From contig NZ_DDHJ01000010.1 in assembly GCF_002338065.1 (NCBI RefSeq), forward strand, positions 8,511-72,510: 64,000 nucleotides of DNA, read 5' to 3'. The DNA is from Pseudomonas sp. UBA1879 (GTDB lineage Bacteria > Pseudomonadota > Gammaproteobacteria > Pseudomonadales > Pseudomonadaceae). The notes beneath the pieces were generated by a model. That model saw nothing but the letters and a program-made list of their open reading frames with translations. It was not told where the DNA came from and ran no database searches. Position numbers and translations under genes: made by a program. Numbering within the stretch: the first letter of the stretch is position 1; each line of letters begins with the position of its first letter. Of the stretch, positions 50,089 to 60,139 are shown in pieces.

Positions 50089-51534
50089 ATGGCGAGTCCA
50101 ATTACCCCTTCCACCGGCCTGGGATCCGGCCTGGCGATTGGCGATATCGTTACGGCGCTGGTCAACTCAGACAAGCTGGCCAAGCAAACGCAGATCACCA
50201 CCCAGACCAAACTGGTCACCACCAAGCTTTCCGGCATTGGCACGCTGCAATCGGCGTTGTCGTCGTTTCAGACGTTGCTCAAACCCCCAACTGGCACCAC
50301 CAGTAAATTGCAGTTTGCGGGCTATGCCGCCACCTCGTCGGACGCGACCAAAGTCAGCGTAACGTCGGACAACTCCGCAGTACCGGGGACTCACACGGTG
50401 CTGGTCAAAAAACTCGCCACCAGTTCCAGTGTCGCGACCGCCGCCTTTACCGGTGACGCCTCCAACAGTGTTATTCCGACTGGGGGTTCGCTTACCGTCA
50501 GTCAAAATACCATTGGCAAGACCTACACCATCGCCGATGGTGCGACCCTGGCGTCCGTGGCCAAGCAGATCAACGCGGACACCAAAACCACCGGTATCAG
50601 CGCCAACATCATCACGGACGCCAGCGGTTCGCGTCTGGTGTTCGGGTCGACCAAAACCGGCTCAGGCTCGGACATCACCACCTCCAGTGATATCGCCGGT
50701 CTCAGCATCGCGGCCGGCGACAAAATCGATACCACGTCGGCCAGTTCCTCCGGTTACATCGGTGATCCGCCCATGGATGCCGACGTCACCATCGACGGGT
50801 TCAATTTCACCAGCAAGAGCAACACCATCGACAAGAACCTCGGTGGTGTGGCGCTGACACTGAAACCTGGCAGCATCAGTACCACTCCGGTGACGATCAC
50901 CGTGGCCACCAACACTGACGGGCTCAAGGCATCGCTTCAGGCGTTCATCGACTCCTACAACTCGGTCGTGAAAGCGGTCAGCACTGTCACCAAGGCCACG
51001 GTCAGCAAGACCCCCGACCCGACGACGGGTGCCACTGTAACCCCCGCTGCCTTGACCGGTGACTCGATGCCGCGTTCGATCCTGTCGGCCCTGCGCGACG
51101 AACTGGTCAGCACAGGCGCGGGTGGCGATCTGTCGGTGCTGTCGCAGCTTGGTATCACCACGGCCCAGACCGACGGCACACTTTCTCTGGACAGCACCAA
51201 GTTCGACGCGGCCATGAACAAAGGCCTGGCTGGCGATGTGCAGACCCTGTTCAGCGGTACCGGTGACGGCAGCAACGGCCTGATCGCGCGCATGAACAAG
51301 GCGATCACGCCGTACACCCAGACCGGCGGCATCTTCGACACCCGCACCACCAGCCTCAACAAGCAGCAGAACGATCTGCAGGATCAACAAGCGGCCCTCG
51401 ACCTGCGTGTGACAAATTTGACGGCTACCCTCACCGCCAAATACAACGCGATGGACTTGATCGTCGGACAGTTGAAAGCGTCGGCGAGCAGTATTACGTC
51501 GTTCTTCGATTCCCTGAACGCGTCCAAGGGCTGA
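50089..51534 (+). CDS. fliD: Filament cap protein FliD
   Basis: FliD caps the growing filament and promotes flagellin folding. The 481-residue protein starts MASPITPSTGLGSGLAIGDI. It has the N-terminal coiled coil, the variable middle, and the C-terminal domain with SYNSVVKAVSTVTKATV, LGITTAQTDGTLSLDSTKFD and a coiled-coil end around DLQDQQAALDLRV. The strong AAAGGAGA sits seven bases upstream. A 76-base gap separates it from flaG, and a terminator follows. Confidence 0.95.
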   Translation: MASPITPSTGLGSGLAIGDIVTALVNSDKLAKQTQITTQTKLVTTKLSGIGTLQSALSSFQTLLKPPTGTTSKLQFAGYAATSSDATKVSVTSDNSAVPGTHTVLVKKLATSSSVATAAFTGDASNSVIPTGGSLTVSQNTIGKTYTIADGATLASVAKQINADTKTTGISANIITDASGSRLVFGSTKTGSGSDITTSSDIAGLSIAAGDKIDTTSASSSGYIGDPPMDADVTIDGFNFTSKSNTIDKNLGGVALTLKPGSISTTPVTITVATNTDGLKASLQAFIDSYNSVVKAVSTVTKATVSKTPDPTTGATVTPAALTGDSMPRSILSALRDELVSTGAGGDLSVLSQLGITTAQTDGTLSLDSTKFDAAMNKGLAGDVQTLFSGTGDGSNGLIARMNKAITPYTQTGGIFDTRTTSLNKQQNDLQDQQAALDLRVTNLTATLTAKYNAMDLIVGQLKASASSITSFFDSLNASKG

Positions 51535-51554
51535 TTCACGTCACCCCACCCATG

Positions 51555-51578
51555 ACCCGGCCCGAGTGCCGGGTTTTT
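51555..51578 (+). terminator. Rho-independent terminator after fliD
   Basis: ACCCGGC and GCCGGGT pair with a six-base loop, followed by five T. Confidence 0.88.
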
Positions 51579-51590
51579 GGCATCTGGCCT

Positions 51591-51617
51591 TAAAGTTTCT
51601 CAGGGCCGTGTCGATAC
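51591..51617 (+). promoter_or_regulatory. FliA (sigma-28) type promoter for fliS-fliT
   Basis: TAAAGTTT is a perfect -35 element, followed by an 11-base spacer and GTCGATAC. It lies 41 bases before fliS and just after the fliD terminator. Confidence 0.82.
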
Positions 51618-51657
51618 CCTGAATATACGAACTTCGAGTTGTGCGAGGTAGGAAAAC

Positions 51658-52053
51658 ATGAACCGTATGGCAGCCCTTCGGCAGTATCAGAAGGTCAATT
51701 CTCAGGCGCAGACTGCCGTGGCCACGCCGCACCGTCTGGTACAAATGCTTATGGAGGCCGGACTGGACCGTATCGCCCAGGCGAAAGGTGCCATCGAGCG
51801 CAAAGACATTCCCGCCAAAGGCGTGCTGATCGGCAAGGCGATCGAAATCATTGGTGGCCTGCGTGAAGGCCTGGACATGGAGAAACAGGCCGAAGCCCTG
51901 GCCCATGTCGACAACCTCTACGTGTACATGATGAAGCGTCTGGCCGAGGCCAACATCAAGACCAACCCGAACATCCTCGACGAAGTCAGCGGCTTGTTGA
52001 CGACGGTGAAGGAAGGTTGGGACGCGATCGGCGATCAGCAACCTGCGCTGTGA
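51658..52053 (+). CDS. fliS: Flagellin export chaperone FliS
   Basis: FliS binds the C-terminal end of flagellin in the cytoplasm and prevents early polymerisation. The 131-residue all-helical protein has AALRQYQKVNSQAQTAVATP and PHRLVQMLMEAGLDRI at the start, then EIIGGLREGLD and NLYVYMMKRLAEANI, which are family hallmarks. The ATG follows TAGGAAAAC. With fliT 11 bases downstream it forms a unit behind its own sigma-28 type promoter. Confidence 0.95.
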   Translation: MNRMAALRQYQKVNSQAQTAVATPHRLVQMLMEAGLDRIAQAKGAIERKDIPAKGVLIGKAIEIIGGLREGLDMEKQAEALAHVDNLYVYMMKRLAEANIKTNPNILDEVSGLLTTVKEGWDAIGDQQPAL

Positions 52054-52064
52054 AGGAGACCACC

Positions 52065-52361
52065 ATGAGTGCTGCACTCAAGCGAATCGAAGAAACCCGT
52101 GAAGCCTTGGTCGATGCGCTCGCCGAGCGCGACTGGGAGACGATTGGCAAACTCGACCTGGCCTGTCGTGCCTGCGTAGACGATGTGATCCGCGAAGCGA
52201 ATGACGATGAGCCTGAGTTGCGCAGCAATCTGGAAGAGTTATTGGGGGTCTATCGGCAGCTGATAGATATCGCCGTGGGCGAGCGCCAAGCGATTGTCGA
52301 TGAAATGTCGCAGATCCAGCGAGCGAAATCCGCGGCAAAGGTTTACCATCTGTTCGGTTGA
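52065..52361 (+). CDS. fliT: FliT-like flagellar chaperone
   Basis: The 98-residue helical protein follows fliS and should chaperone FliD in the cytoplasm, as FliT does. The ATG at 52065 has AAGGAGACC before it; an earlier in-frame start would run back into fliS. Sequence motifs of this family are weak, so the call rests on length, helical character (ALKRIEETREALVDALAERD) and its place between fliS and fleQ, as at PA1096 in P. aeruginosa. Confidence 0.8.
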   Translation: MSAALKRIEETREALVDALAERDWETIGKLDLACRACVDDVIREANDDEPELRSNLEELLGVYRQLIDIAVGERQAIVDEMSQIQRAKSAAKVYHLFG

Positions 52362-52425
52362 CGCTGGGTGGATCGAAAAAATTTGTGCGCCATAAAATTG
52401 ACTGTGTACGGTTTTTTGACTTAAC

Positions 52426-52440
52426 TAGTGATGTTCACTA
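52426..52440. promoter_or_regulatory. Perfect 15-bp palindrome before fleQ, possible operator
   Basis: TAGTGA-TGT-TCACTA is a perfect inverted repeat in the 171-base fleQ leader, next to a possible -35 (TTGACT at 52417). The half-site spacing does not fit Vfr/CRP sites, so the regulator is unknown. Confidence 0.4.
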
Positions 52441-52532
52441 ATTTCTGGCTGTTGTTGCGTCTCTGCGGACCATACAAAAGGCCAAGCTTGCCCCTGAATG
52501 GGCATCGAGTTGACTAGGGAAGTTGCTATTGC

Positions 52533-54008
<1,476 letters not shown>

Positions 54009-54032
54009 CACTGGTTTGACGCGACGCAAAAA

Positions 54033-54060
54033 GACCGCTGATTTTTCAGCGGTTTTTTTT
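54033..54060 (+). terminator. Rho-independent terminator after fleQ
   Basis: ACCGCTGA and TCAGCGGT form a stem followed by eight T; the T tract runs into the sigma-54 element of fleS. Confidence 0.92.
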
Positions 54061-54077
54061 CGGCACGGGGATTGCTA
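54061..54077 (+). promoter_or_regulatory. Sigma-54 (-24/-12) promoter for fleSR
   Basis: CGGCACGGGGATTGCTA has GG and GC at correct spacing. The predicted start, ~54087, gives a 42-base leader. fleSR is a FleQ/RpoN class II unit in P. aeruginosa. Confidence 0.87.
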
Positions 54078-54128
54078 TGTCTCTCGCAACATACCGTTTA
54101 CTGACGGTTCGCCACCGAGAGATCAACT

Positions 54129-55355
54129 ATGCCCCAGGCCGCTCAGATGTCGTCCGAACCCGTCTTGCCAGGTTTGCACGTGCAGCCGTCCCCGGAAGTG
54201 GAAAGTCGACAAGGTCTGGAGCAGGCCTTTGCCCTGTTCAACCAGATGTCGGTGCAACTGACCGATTCCTACAGCCTGCTCGAAGCACGGGTCACCGAGC
54301 TCAAGGGTGAACTGGCGGTGGTCAGTGCCCAGCGCATGGAAGAGCTGGCCGAGAAAGAACGTCTGGCCAACCGGCTGCAACACCTGCTGGACCTGTTGCC
54401 TGGTGGCGTGATCGTCATCGATGGGACCGGCATGGTGCGCGAGGCCAACCCGGCAGCGATCGATCTGTTGGGCGAGCCACTGATCGGCATGCTCTGGCGG
54501 CACGTCATCACCCGCTGCTTCGCCCCCCGCGAAGACGACGGTCACGAAATCTCCTTGAAGGACGGGCGCCGCCTTTCCATCGCCACGCGTTCGCTGGACG
54601 CCGAACCGGGCCAGTTGGTGCTGCTCAACGATTTGACCGAAACCCGTCATTTGCAAAGCCAGTTGGCGCGTCACGAGCGTCTGTCGTCGCTGGGGCGCAT
54701 GGTCGCCTCGTTGGCGCACCAGATCCGCACGCCATTGTCTGCCGCGATGATTTACGCCAGTCATTTGACCGAGCAGGTGTTGAACGTCGAAACCCAGCAG
54801 CGTTTCGCGGGGCGTCTCAAGGAGCGTCTGCACGAGCTGGAGCATCAGGTGCGTGACATGTTGGTCTTCGCCCGAGGCGAATTGCCGCTGACTGACCGGG
54901 TCACGCCACAAGCGCTGGTCGGCGCGCTGCAATCGGCGGCGCAGACCCACGTGCGCGATGCGGCGGTGCGCTGGCAGTGCAACAGCGACGGCGGCGAATT
55001 GCTGTGCAACCGCGACACCCTGGTCGGTGCGCTGCTCAATCTTGTTGAAAATGCGATGCAGGCCAGTGGCCCCGACGCGCGGGTCAAAATCCACGCCTAC
55101 AACCGAGGCAGCGTGCTGCGGCTGTGCATCAGCGACAACGGCAGCGGGATCGATGCGGCCGGGTTGGCGCGGATCGGCGAACCGTTCTTCACCACCAAGA
55201 CCACCGGCACGGGCCTCGGACTGGCGGTGGTCACCGCGGTCGCCAGGGCTCACCAGGGTCAGGTGCAATTCCGTTCGCGCCCGGGTCGCGGCACCTGCGC
55301 CATTGTTTCCTTGCCGCTGATTCCGGGCGTCAGTGCCACAGGTAGCCACTCATGA
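54129..55355 (+). CDS. fleS: Flagellar sensor histidine kinase FleS
   Basis: FleS is a cytoplasmic histidine kinase that phosphorylates FleR. The 408-residue protein has no membrane segment. An N-terminal coiled coil (residues ~30-85) and a PAS domain (~85-175, LLPGGVIVIDGTGMVREANP) lead to the H box with His197 in LAHQIRTPLS. The ATPase then shows the N box LLNLVENAMQA, G1 DNGSGI and G2 GTGLGLAVV. The ATG at 54129 is followed in frame by a second ATG at codon 7. fleR overlaps its end by four bases. Confidence 0.94.
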   Translation: MPQAAQMSSEPVLPGLHVQPSPEVESRQGLEQAFALFNQMSVQLTDSYSLLEARVTELKGELAVVSAQRMEELAEKERLANRLQHLLDLLPGGVIVIDGTGMVREANPAAIDLLGEPLIGMLWRHVITRCFAPREDDGHEISLKDGRRLSIATRSLDAEPGQLVLLNDLTETRHLQSQLARHERLSSLGRMVASLAHQIRTPLSAAMIYASHLTEQVLNVETQQRFAGRLKERLHELEHQVRDMLVFARGELPLTDRVTPQALVGALQSAAQTHVRDAAVRWQCNSDGGELLCNRDTLVGALLNLVENAMQASGPDARVKIHAYNRGSVLRLCISDNGSGIDAAGLARIGEPFFTTKTTGTGLGLAVVTAVARAHQGQVQFRSRPGRGTCAIVSLPLIPGVSATGSHS

Positions 55356-56779
55356 CGATCAACGTATTGCTGGTCGAAGACGATCATTCCCTGCGCGAAG
55401 CCCTGGGCGAAACCCTGGCGCTGGCGGGGCACGATTTTCACGCGGTCGGTTCGGCAGAAGATGCCCTGCTGGCGGCCGCCGAGCGTTCGTTCAGTCTGGT
55501 GATCAGCGACGTCAACATGCCGGGCATGGACGGGCATCAACTGCTCGCCCAGCTGCGCAGCCGCTACCCGCAATTGCCGGTGCTGCTAATGACGGCCCAT
55601 GGCGCAGTGGACCGGGCCGTCGAGGCGATGCGTCAAGGCGCCGCCGATTACCTCGTCAAACCTTTCGAGCCCAAGGCGCTGCTGGCGCTGGTGGCCCGCC
55701 ATGCGCTGGGTCGTCTGGGCCCTGCGGACGGCGAGGGGCCTATCGCGGTGGAGCCGGCCAGCGCGCAGTTGCTGAACCTGGCCAGTCGCGTGGCGAAGAG
55801 TGATTCCACCGTGCTGATTTCCGGCGAGTCCGGGACCGGCAAGGAAGTGTTGGCGCGCTTCATTCATCAGCAGTCGCCACGGGCCGGGAAGCCATTCATT
55901 GCCATCAACTGCGCGGCGATTCCCGACAACATGCTCGAAGCGACGTTGTTCGGCCACGAGAAGGGTTCTTTTACCGGCGCCATCGCGGCCCAGGCAGGCA
56001 AATTCGAACAGGCCGATGGCGGCACGATCCTGCTCGACGAAATCTCTGAAATGCCCATGGGCTTGCAGGCCAAACTGCTGCGCGTTTTGCAGGAGCGCGA
56101 GGTGGAGCGGGTGGGCGCACGCAAGCCGATCGCGTTGGACATTCGGGTGCTGGCTACCACCAACCGCGACTTGGCGGGGGAGGTGGCAGCGGGGCGCTTC
56201 CGCGAAGACCTGTTTTACCGGCTTTCGGTGTTCCCGCTGGCCTGGCAACCCCTGCGTCAGCGTCCCGGCGATATCCTGCCGCTGGCCGAGCGCTTGCTGG
56301 CCAAGCACGTCAATAAAATGAAACACGCCCCGGTACGGCTTTCGGCCGAGGCGCAGAACTGCCTGATCGGTTACGGCTGGCCGGGCAATGTGCGCGAGCT
56401 GGACAACGCCGTGCAGCGCGCGTTGATTCTGCAGCAGGGCGGGGTGATCCAGGCCGAAGATTTCTGTCTCGCCGGGCCTGTCAGCTTCGCCTCGGTCACC
56501 TCGACGGCGCCGGTGCTTCCCGCGCTGGTACCGTCAGCGACGACGCCCGGTTTGACGGAGGCGCCGCCAGAAGCGGTGGCTGGGGAGGTGGCGGGTGCCT
56601 TGGGTGAAGACCTGCGGCGTCGGGAATTCCAGATGATCATCGACACCCTGCGCGCCGAACGCGGTCGCCGCAAGGAAGCCGCCGAACGTCTAGGGATCAG
56701 CCCGCGTACCTTGCGCTACAAACTGGCGCAGATGAGGGACGCCGGAATGGATGTCGAAGGGTATCTGTTCGCTTCCTGA
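55352..56779 (+). CDS. fleR: Sigma-54 response regulator FleR
   Basis: FleR activates the class III flagellar genes such as flgBCDE. The 475-residue protein has a receiver domain with Asp53 in VISDVNMPGMDG and Lys in DYLVKPF. The AAA+ domain has Walker A GESGTGKE and GSFTGA, with Ser in place of the first Ala of GAFTGA, as I recall for FleR proteins. The C-terminal helix-turn-helix reads RRKEAAERLGISPRTLRYKL. The overlap ATGA with fleS shows that the pair is translated together. No T-rich terminator follows, only a REP hairpin. Confidence 0.95.
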   Translation: MTINVLLVEDDHSLREALGETLALAGHDFHAVGSAEDALLAAAERSFSLVISDVNMPGMDGHQLLAQLRSRYPQLPVLLMTAHGAVDRAVEAMRQGAADYLVKPFEPKALLALVARHALGRLGPADGEGPIAVEPASAQLLNLASRVAKSDSTVLISGESGTGKEVLARFIHQQSPRAGKPFIAINCAAIPDNMLEATLFGHEKGSFTGAIAAQAGKFEQADGGTILLDEISEMPMGLQAKLLRVLQEREVERVGARKPIALDIRVLATTNRDLAGEVAAGRFREDLFYRLSVFPLAWQPLRQRPGDILPLAERLLAKHVNKMKHAPVRLSAEAQNCLIGYGWPGNVRELDNAVQRALILQQGGVIQAEDFCLAGPVSFASVTSTAPVLPALVPSATTPGLTEAPPEAVAGEVAGALGEDLRRREFQMIIDTLRAERGRRKEAAERLGISPRTLRYKLAQMRDAGMDVEGYLFAS

Positions 56780-56805
56780 TTAACTTCAGACTCCAACTCT
56801 AACCT

Positions 56806-56831
56806 GTGGGAGCCGGCAAGCCGGCTCCTAC
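56806..56831. repeat. REP palindrome after fleR
   Basis: GTGGGAGCCGGC and GCCGGCTCCTAC pair almost completely. It is a single REP unit of the GTGGGAG family between fleR and fliE. Confidence 0.85.
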
Positions 56832-56909
56832 AGCTTTGCGCGTTCATCAGGCCGTTATGTAACCACCCCAATACTTTCACGAAAAGATGGCACAGTGCCG
56901 CCATTGGTC

Positions 56910-56926
56910 TGGCACCGTTGTTGCTA
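56910..56926 (+). promoter_or_regulatory. Sigma-54 (-24/-12) promoter for fliE-J
   Basis: TGGCACCGTTGTTGCTA is a strong RpoN element; the predicted start is ~56936, 51 bases before fliE. Confidence 0.9.
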
Positions 56927-56986
56927 CTACATGGGTAACCGCTGAATCGGTGTCAAAAATTTGCGGCCCCTTTGAGAGAGAAGTCC

Positions 56987-57316
56987 ATGAGCCAAGGTGT
57001 TGAATTTAATCGCTTGATGTTGGACATGCGCTCCATGCAGATGGACGCCATGGCCAAGCCGAAGGGCATCGAAGCCCCGGAAATGGCCAGTGGGACCAGC
57101 TTTTCCGACATGCTCGGCATGGCGGTCAACAAGGTCAACGACACCCAGCAAGCGTCGAACCAATTGTCGACCGCATTCGAGATGGGCAAGAGCGGCGTGG
57201 ACCTCACCGACGTGATGATTTCCTCGCAGAAAGCCAGCGTTTCGTTTCAAGCGCTGACCCAAGTACGCAACAAGCTGGTTCAGGCGTACCAAGACATCAT
57301 GCAAATGCCGGTTTGA
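56987..57316 (+). CDS. fliE: Flagellar hook-basal body complex protein FliE
   Basis: FliE joins the MS ring to the rod. The 109-residue protein has the conserved C-terminal half VDLTDVMISSQKASVSFQAL and VRNKLVQAYQDIMQMPV. The ATG at 56987 has GAGAGAGAAG upstream; a TTG five codons earlier is not needed. It heads the fliEFGHIJ unit. Confidence 0.95.
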   Translation: MSQGVEFNRLMLDMRSMQMDAMAKPKGIEAPEMASGTSFSDMLGMAVNKVNDTQQASNQLSTAFEMGKSGVDLTDVMISSQKASVSFQALTQVRNKLVQAYQDIMQMPV

Positions 57317-57330
57317 GGACGATTTAAGTC

Positions 57331-59112
57331 ATGGCTGAAGCCGTCGCCGATAACGTGCCTGCAAAAGCGGGCGCGACAGGAAGTAAGCCGCCGATGTTCG
57401 GTCTGGCGTTCCTGCAAAATCTTTCCGAGATGACCATGCTGCGTCAGGTCGGCCTTATGGTCGGTCTGGCTGCCAGCGTGGCGATTGGTTTTGCCGTCGT
57501 GCTTTGGTCTCAGCAGCCGGACTACAAGCCGCTGTATGGCAGCCTGTCGGGCATGGACACCAAACAGGTGATGGATACATTGGCCCAGGCCGACATTCCC
57601 TACACCGTCGAGCCCAACTCCGGTGCCTTGCTGGTCAAGTCCGACGACCTGTCCCGCGCGCGCATCAAGCTGGCCGGTGCCGGTATCGCGCAGAACGACG
57701 GCAACGTCGGCTTCGAAATTCTCGACAAGGACCAAGGCCTCGGCACCAGCCAGTTCATGGAAGCCACCCGTTATCGTCGTGGCCTGGAAGGCGAACTGGC
57801 GCGCACCATTTCCAGCCTGAACAACATCAAGGCGGCGCGGGTGCACCTGGCGATTCCGAAAAGCTCGGTGTTCGTGCGTGACGACCGCAAGCCGACCGCG
57901 TCGGTGCTGGTCGAAATGTACGCCGGTCGCAGCCTTGAACCGGGCCAGGTCGCTGCCATCGTCAATCTGGTGGCGACCAGTGTTCCCGAACTGACCAAAT
58001 CCCAGGTCACCGTCGTCGACCAGAAAGGCAATCTGCTGTCCGATCTCGGCGAGAATTCCGAACTGACCATGGCTGGCAAGCAGTTCGATTACACCCGTCG
58101 CATGGAGACGATGCTGACTCAGCGCGTGCAGAACATCCTGCAGCCGGTGTTGGGCAACGATCGCTACAAGGCTGAAGTCTCGGCAGACGTCGATTTCAGT
58201 GCCGTCGAGTCCACTGCGGAAAGCTTCAACCCGGATCAACCCGCGTTGCGCAGCGAACAGACCACCACCGAACAACGCTCCAGCGGCAGCGGTCCGCAAG
58301 GCGTGCCAGGTGCTTTGAGCAACCAGCCGCCCGGTCCGGCCACCGCGCCACAGAACGCCACCGCCGGTGCCGCGGGCGCCGCCGGTCCGATCGCCCCCGG
58401 TCAGCCGTTGCTGGACGCCAATGGTCAGCAGATCATGGACCCGGCCACCGGTCAGCCGATGCTCGCGCCGTACCCGGCCGACAAGCGTAACCAGTCGACC
58501 AAGAACTTCGAACTGGACCGTTCGATCAGCCACACCAAGCAGCAGCAGGGCAAGATCAATCGCCTGTCGGTCGCGGTGGTGGTAGACGATCAGGTCAAGG
58601 TCAACCCGGCCAACGGCGAAACCACGATGGTGCCGTGGACCGCTGACCAGCTGGCGCGCTTTACCCGTCTGGTGCAGGACGCCGTCGGGTTCGACGCGGC
58701 CCGTGGCGACAGCGTGAGCGTGATCAACGTACCGTTCTCGACTGACCGTGGCGAAGTGATTCCGGACATTCCGTTCTACTCGCAGCCTTGGTTTTGGGAC
58801 ATCGTCAAACAGGCGATGGGCGTAATCTTCATTCTGGTGCTGGTGTTCGGCGTCCTGCGTCCGGTGCTGAACAACATCACCAACCCGAAAAGCAAGTACG
58901 CAGGCGACGCCGAGCTGGGTGGCGTTGCGGGCATTGGCATGGACGGCGAGTTGGCCAACGACCGCGTGAGTCTGGGCGGTCCTCAAAGCATTCTGTTGCC
59001 GAGCCCCACTGAGGGTTATGACGCGCAGCTCAACGCAATCAAGAGTCTGGTGGCCGAAGATCCGGCCCGTGTGGCTCAGGTCGTAAAAGAGTGGATTAAC
59101 ACAGATGAGTGA
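57331..59112 (+). CDS. fliF: Flagellar MS-ring protein FliF
   Basis: FliF forms the MS ring in the inner membrane. The 593-residue protein has two membrane segments, residues ~36-60 (GLMVGLAASVAIGFAVVLW) and ~490-512 (DIVKQAMGVIFILVLVFGVL). Between them lies a large periplasmic part with YKPLYGSLSGMDTKQVMDTL, GFEILDKDQGLGTSQFMEA and RVHLAIPKSSVFVRD. The C-terminal tail that binds FliG is ESLV-like (IKSLVAEDPARVAQVVKEWI). It overlaps fliG by eight bases. Confidence 0.96.
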   Translation: MAEAVADNVPAKAGATGSKPPMFGLAFLQNLSEMTMLRQVGLMVGLAASVAIGFAVVLWSQQPDYKPLYGSLSGMDTKQVMDTLAQADIPYTVEPNSGALLVKSDDLSRARIKLAGAGIAQNDGNVGFEILDKDQGLGTSQFMEATRYRRGLEGELARTISSLNNIKAARVHLAIPKSSVFVRDDRKPTASVLVEMYAGRSLEPGQVAAIVNLVATSVPELTKSQVTVVDQKGNLLSDLGENSELTMAGKQFDYTRRMETMLTQRVQNILQPVLGNDRYKAEVSADVDFSAVESTAESFNPDQPALRSEQTTTEQRSSGSGPQGVPGALSNQPPGPATAPQNATAGAAGAAGPIAPGQPLLDANGQQIMDPATGQPMLAPYPADKRNQSTKNFELDRSISHTKQQQGKINRLSVAVVVDDQVKVNPANGETTMVPWTADQLARFTRLVQDAVGFDAARGDSVSVINVPFSTDRGEVIPDIPFYSQPWFWDIVKQAMGVIFILVLVFGVLRPVLNNITNPKSKYAGDAELGGVAGIGMDGELANDRVSLGGPQSILLPSPTEGYDAQLNAIKSLVAEDPARVAQVVKEWINTDE

Positions 59113-60124
59113 TAGTCGTGCTGCTGCGGTCAAAATGACCCGTGTCGATAAGGCTGCGATCCTGCTGCTCACCCTCGGTGAGACGGACGCTGCTCAAGTG
59201 TTGCGCCACATGGGGCCTAAAGAGGTCCAACGAGTGGGCGTGGCGATGGCGCAGATGCGCAACGTGCATCGCGAGCAGGTCGAGCAGGTGATGAGCGAGT
59301 TCGTCGACGTCATCGGTGACCAGACCGGTGTGGGCATCGGCTCCGACGGGTACATTCGCAAGATGCTCACCCAGGCCTTGGGCGAAGACAAGGCCAACGG
59401 GCTGATCGACCGCATCCTGCTCGGCGGCAACACCAGCGGCCTGGACAGCCTGAAGTGGATGGAGCCGCGCGCCGTCGCCGACGTCATTCGCTACGAACAC
59501 CCGCAGATCCAGGCCATCGTCGTCGCGTATCTGGATGCCGACCAGGCCGGTGAAGTGTTGAGCCATTTCGACCACAAGGTGCGTCTGGACATCATCCTGC
59601 GCGTCTCGTCGCTGAACACCGTGCAGCCCGCGGCCCTCAAAGAATTGAACCAGATCCTCGAAAAGCAGTTCTCGGGCAACGCCAACACGTCGCGTACCAC
59701 CTTGGGCGGTATCAAACGTGCGGCGGACATCATGAACTTCCTCGACAGTTCGGTCGAAGGTCAGCTCATGGACTCGATCCGCGAAGTGGACGAGGACCTG
59801 TCGACGCAGATCGAAGACCTCATGTTCGTGTTCAACAACCTGGCGGATGTCGACGACCGCGGCATTCAGGCGCTGTTGCGCGAAGTCTCCTCCGATGTGC
59901 TGGTGCTGGCGCTCAAGGGCTCGGACGACGCGATCAAGGAAAAGATTTTCAAGAACATGTCGAAGCGGGCCGCCGAGCTGTTGCGCGACGACCTGGAGGC
60001 CAAAGGCCCGGTGCGCGTCAGCGACGTGGAAGCGGCGCAAAAAGAAATCCTCACCATTGCCCGTCGTATGGCGGAGGCCGGGGAAATCGTTCTCGGCGGC
60101 AAAGGTGGCGAGGAAATGATTTAA
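59105..60124 (+). CDS. fliG: Flagellar motor switch protein FliG
   Basis: FliG is the rotor component that receives torque from the stator. The 339-residue protein has the N-terminal FliF-binding domain (LTLGETDAAQVLRHMGPKEV), the middle domain with YEHPQIQAIVVAYLD, and the C-terminal torque domain (STQIEDLMFVFNNLADVDDR, LLREVSSDVLVLALKGSDD, FKNMSKRAAELLRDDLEAKG) with the charged residues that face the stator. It overlaps fliF. Confidence 0.97.
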   Translation: MSDSRAAAVKMTRVDKAAILLLTLGETDAAQVLRHMGPKEVQRVGVAMAQMRNVHREQVEQVMSEFVDVIGDQTGVGIGSDGYIRKMLTQALGEDKANGLIDRILLGGNTSGLDSLKWMEPRAVADVIRYEHPQIQAIVVAYLDADQAGEVLSHFDHKVRLDIILRVSSLNTVQPAALKELNQILEKQFSGNANTSRTTLGGIKRAADIMNFLDSSVEGQLMDSIREVDEDLSTQIEDLMFVFNNLADVDDRGIQALLREVSSDVLVLALKGSDDAIKEKIFKNMSKRAAELLRDDLEAKGPVRVSDVEAAQKEILTIARRMAEAGEIVLGGKGGEEMI

Positions 60125-60139
60125 CAGTAGGTGCAGTCG

